A DNA stretch of 24,911 nt from NIOZ-UU13 sp049287505 (GTDB lineage Bacteria; Planctomycetota; Phycisphaerae; Sedimentisphaerales; Anaerobacaceae): assembly GCA_049287505.1 (NCBI GenBank), contig JBAQFY010000307.1, positions 1-24,911 of the forward strand, read 5' to 3'. Below are positions 22,692-24,911 of the stretch, one piece after another. Below the pieces are notes generated by a model. That model did not search any database and was not told the origin of the DNA. It worked only from the letters and a program-made list of their open reading frames with translations. Position 1 is the first letter of the stretch, and each line of letters begins with the position of its first letter. A program made the position numbers and the translations under genes.

Positions 22692-22782
22692 GCTCAAAAA
22701 AGTATATACGCTTCTTCAAACAGAGCCTGTTACTCTGCGAAGTACTCGCTACGTAGCACGAGCCGACTGTAAAGGAGCGATA
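22692..22782 (+). repeat. Family 5 repeat interrupted by a family 3 element
   Basis: Left part (up to CAGAGCC, 22721-22727) and right part (GACTGTAAAGGAGCG, from 22765) match 13413-13463. The insert 22728-22759 is a family 3 copy (TACTCTGCGAAGTACTCG then CTACGTAGCAC), bounded by GAGCC on both sides (22723-22727, 22760-22764). Confidence 0.72.
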
Positions 22783-22857
22783 ATTGACCTTGATGAGGTC
22801 AAAATCGCTGAAAAATAAAAAAATCTTGAAAAAAATCGAAAAACCTTAAAAAATTGC

Positions 22858-22885
22858 TTGCAAAAGTCAGGGCAGCGATTATAAT
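22858..22885 (+). promoter_or_regulatory. Strong sigma70-like promoter of a candidate small RNA
   Basis: TTGCAA (22858-22863), 16-base spacer, perfect TATAAT (22880-22885). No coding frame follows. Confidence 0.6.
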
Positions 22886-22891
22886 AAAAAT

Positions 22892-23023
22892 TGTAATAAG
22901 AATTCTTTTCTTCTCTAAATCTTGGTTTTGGTGAGATGGCAGATCTTTTATAAGTTTGCAGTAAATTCTCTAAATGAAAAGCTGTCTCACAAAGGCTGGA
23001 GTTTCTCGCTCCAGCCTTTTTTT
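22892..23023 (+). ncRNA. Candidate small RNA, about 130 nt
   Basis: Between the promoter above and the terminator at 22992-23023 there is no credible open reading frame, but there is internal pairing: TGAGA and CAG (22931-22943) can pair with CTG and TCTCA near 22982-22989, just before the terminator hairpin. The segment TTCTCTAAAT occurs twice (about 22911-22920 and 22966-22975). Family not recognised; it does not look like SRP RNA, tmRNA or RNase P RNA. Confidence 0.5.
22992..23023 (+). terminator. Rho-independent terminator
   Basis: AAGGCTGGAG (22992-23001) pairs exactly with CTCCAGCCTT (23009-23018) over a 7-base loop, followed by a run of seven T. Confidence 0.9.
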
Positions 23024-23484
23024 GTTTCTTAAGCACCCCAGGTTTGTTCATAGTTAGTCGAGCCGGCATATCGCTTTTCTTTCCACAGGCATATCCTGCC
23101 GGTTACCGAAGATTCATTGGCCAACATTGCTTTGAGTTTAATAAACAACTGCTGTAATTAAAAAAGCTTTAGCTGTCTAAAATGTGCTTTGATAGCTATT
23201 TTCCTATCTGGTAAAATATTAAAGCCTGCAAAAAGATAAGCTGGTTATATTTCTACATGTCAACTGCCTTGATTTTGCCTGACTAATAAAGGCAAAATTA
23301 CATCAAATAAGGCACGCCTGTTAGAAGTCCGCCCTCGGCGGATTTCCGCATCTAATTCGATGACTGAGTAGGGGCGGTTACTACTCTACGAAGTAGCTCG
23401 CTACGTAGCACGAGTCGCGAACCCCCCCTTCTAACCGCTACGCTTTTATCGTGTTACAGACCGGTAGCCTCGTACCGGCGCTGA
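23024..23484. other. Intergenic region with repeat copies
   Basis: No gene visible. It holds a family 2 relative at 23312-23353, sharing GCACGCCTGTTAG but followed by a different hairpin (TCCGCC/GGCGGA); a family 3 copy at 23378-23414; and TAACCGCTACGC then TTTATCGTGTTAC at 23432-23456, also found beside the cbiQ end. Confidence 0.65.
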
Positions 23485-23763
23485 TTACCATTTTGGCCAG
23501 ACCGGCTTTGCGAGCCACTCATCTGCTAAGACAGCGAAGTCCTTGAAGTTAACCGTCTTGGAGTTAGTCGGTTCTTCATCTGATATATTAGCCGGCGACG
23601 TCAATGGGACATACAGCTCGTTTTGACCCATGACGCTCATAATCTCAGCCGCCGATAAAGCATAGTTGTAGATGCGCACATCATCAAGAGTCCCGATAAA
23701 GAACTTATCCAGGGTATTGCCTGTGGCATCGCGCATATAACCAGGCCGGTCCCTGGACAACAT
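23485..23763 (-). pseudogene. C-terminal fragment of a LamG/dockerin-type protein
   Basis: 92 codons. FFIGTLDDVRIYNYALSAAEI is the last part of a LamG domain, and VNFKDFAVLADEWL is a dockerin-like EF-hand end, stop TAA. A complete protein would need several hundred more residues, but upstream of about 23755 the minus-strand sequence becomes the antisense of a prepilin remnant. No ribosome-binding site or start fits. It is a truncated gene remnant. Confidence 0.75.
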
Positions 23764-23822
23764 CCGGCGGCGTTCGGTCGGGCGATTGGCCGCCCTGGAT
23801 GAGAAATCTCAAAGACTACTGA
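23754..23822 (+). pseudogene. C-terminal remnant of an H-X9-D prepilin
   Basis: Translates to WTTSGGVRSGDWPPWMRNLKDY then TGA, clearly related to the end of the prepilin at 2479-3414 (WTTAGGVLPADWPKWMSSFRDY). Nothing upstream in frame is prepilin-like. It meets the LamG fragment head to head near 23754-23763. Confidence 0.8.
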
Positions 23823-23839
23823 AAATCACCGATTGAACT

Positions 23840-23880
23840 AAAAAAGAGGGGCCTATGCAGAGCAAATCAGCATAGGCCCC
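23840..23880 (-). terminator. Rho-independent terminator of the right-edge LamG-family gene
   Basis: A perfect 11-bp stem (GGGGCCTATGC at 23848-23858, GCATAGGCCCC at 23870-23880); on the minus strand it is followed by TCTTTTTTAG. Confidence 0.85.
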
Positions 23881-23904
23881 GAATTGCCTTCGCTTGCGTA
23901 ACCG

Positions 23905-23968
23905 CACCTGTGCCTGCGTTACCCCCTTTGCTGTCTGCGACAGCAGACAAGGGGGTGCAGGCAGGTAC
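23905..23968. repeat. Long imperfect inverted repeat
   Basis: Three successive stems fold on each other: TGCCTGC/GCAGGCA (23911-23917, 23957-23963), CCCCC/GGGGG, and TGCTGTC/GACAGCA (23929-23935, 23939-23945). It lies between the gene end at 24021 and its terminator, so it would be in the 3' untranslated region. Confidence 0.65.
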
Positions 23969-24020
23969 AAGTGACGCGAATTTGATATCAACCGCGCAGT
24001 CTTAATTGCCGAATCCCGGC

Positions 24021-24911
24021 TTAAGGCGCCGGCTCCGGCGGCGGATACAAACGAATATCATCGAAGTACATCGTACCTGAACCACCAGCTTGCGGGTTGT
24101 TCTTATTGCCAAGACCAAGGGCAATCGTATTTACATTGGCAAGATTCACGCCCTGGTCTGCAAACGCCTGCAGGTCAATAGTCCATTCCATCCAGGTAGT
24201 AATCTGCGCTGCATCAGGATTATCATTAGTAACGATCGCATTGCCGTTGAGAGCAACATACAACGTCTCAGCAGCATTATCCGAATTGCCCCTGAACCAA
24301 ATCGATAATGTGGTCACACCATTCTCAGTCCAGTCACGCGGATAAGTCAGTGTCTTCTCCACCTCTGAGTACTTGAGGATGCTGTTGTCATAGAATAAAG
24401 GCATCGATTGGCTGCCTCCGTGAACGATAGTCTCCTCAGTGTAAGAAGCGGTGCTTTCGTCGCCCACGGCTGCGCCGGTCCCGTTACCGGGATAGGCCGG
24501 TTCATTACCGTGCGCGGCATAGCCAAGCCCATCTTTCCACGACCACCATATCTCGTTGTTACCGATGTCGTAGCCCTCAAAATCGTCCACGACAAGGAAG
24601 TTGGCCGTCGTAAAGCTCCAGACAGGGCCTTTCCAAGGACTGTCGGCATTTGCGTTATTGACCTCATCAATCCGCCAATAGTAGGTGGCATCCCACAGGA
24701 GTTTTCCGGGGTCATAGCTTTCATCCCCTTTGGGACTGGTGCCTTTGTACTCTGGTGAATCTGTACCGGCGTTTTTCACGGCATCTTTATCAGCGCCGAA
24801 ATAGACCTGATGCGAAGCGGCATAAACTCCCGCCGACCAGGTAAGAACCGGCGTGTGCTTTACATCCACAGCGTCATTAGACGGGTTCAGGCTCAAAACG
24901 GCGCCCTGAGT
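24021..24911 (-). CDS. LamG-family secreted protein, C-terminal part (5' end outside window)
   Basis: 297 codons, open to the right edge with no stop, so the N-terminus is missing. A fibronectin-like segment (LNPSNDAVDVKHTPVLTWSAG to YYWRIDEVN) is followed by a jelly-roll domain (VVDDFEGYDIGNNEIWWSW, ETIVHGGSQSMPLFYDN, LSIWFRGNSDN, GSGTMYFDDIRLYPPP). It is a paralogue of the left-edge gene in the same domain order but without that gene's inserted domain and without its last domain. Probably an exported carbohydrate- or surface-binding protein. Stop TAA, followed by a terminator. Confidence 0.85.
   Translation of the reverse strand, partial: TQGAVLSLNPSNDAVDVKHTPVLTWSAGVYAASHQVYFGADKDAVKNAGTDSPEYKGTSPKGDESYDPGKLLWDATYYWRIDEVNNANADSPWKGPVWSFTTANFLVVDDFEGYDIGNNEIWWSWKDGLGYAAHGNEPAYPGNGTGAAVGDESTASYTEETIVHGGSQSMPLFYDNSILKYSEVEKTLTYPRDWTENGVTTLSIWFRGNSDNAAETLYVALNGNAIVTNDNPDAAQITTWMEWTIDLQAFADQGVNLANVNTIALGLGNKNNPQAGGSGTMYFDDIRLYPPPEPAP

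Overview
The window looks like a chromosomal piece of a planctomycete, most likely class Phycisphaerae (Sedimentisphaerales-like); this is inferred from gene style, not from a marker gene. The signs are LamG/jelly-roll secreted proteins at both edges, a dockerin-like C-terminus in a secreted protein, several H-X9-D type prepilins with GFTLIELL leaders, 'DPNDPN' runs in coding sequence, and intergenic regions full of short palindromic and heptanucleotide repeats. I see no phage, transposase, CRISPR or rRNA gene.

Layout. 1-3.4 kb: 3' part of a large LamG-type secreted protein, then a prepilin gene interrupted by two in-frame TGA codons. 3.5-6 kb: a stand-alone 2-oxoacid dehydrogenase E2 core with altered catalytic residues, an RRM RNA-binding protein, tRNA-Val(CAC), and a NikR-type nickel regulator. 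6.4-9.8 kb: a Methyltransf_24-like protein, a membrane protein, and hemL carrying heptamer repeats at its start and inside its reading frame. 10.2-13.2 kb: a likely operon of a PpiD/SurA-like membrane-anchored chaperone and two small membrane proteins. 13.5-16.6 kb: rnc, a STAS-domain protein and a ComM/YifB-type AAA+ protein. 16.9-22.7 kb: a nickel/cobalt block on the minus strand (dockerin-type secreted protein, pseudopilin, His-tailed cupin lipoprotein, CbiM with a PDGLE tail, CbiQ, CbiO), with a divergent cytoplasmic cupin paralogue. 22.7-24.9 kb: a candidate small RNA with its own promoter and terminator, repeat clusters, two broken gene remnants joined head to head, and a second LamG-family gene running off the right edge.

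How the genes may work together. CbiMQO is an energy-coupling-factor Ni2+/Co2+ importer. NikR, encoded 11 kb away, is the expected nickel sensor. Two minus-strand genes in the block (cbiM and the dockerin-type gene) are preceded by nearly the same 36-bp promoter (30/36 identical, no gaps), including the spacer between -35 and -10. This suggests that the importer, the cupin lipoprotein and the extracellular-type genes form one regulon. The two cupins are close paralogues, one predicted at the envelope and one in the cytoplasm; their pairing with the importer is the best candidate here for an undescribed metal-handling system.

The second theme is repeats. Five loci carry tandem heptanucleotides with a different core at each. 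Several small palindromic families can be compared as empty and filled copies within this window, and some lie in frame inside genes (prepilin leader, hemL, the C-terminus of the PpiD-like protein).
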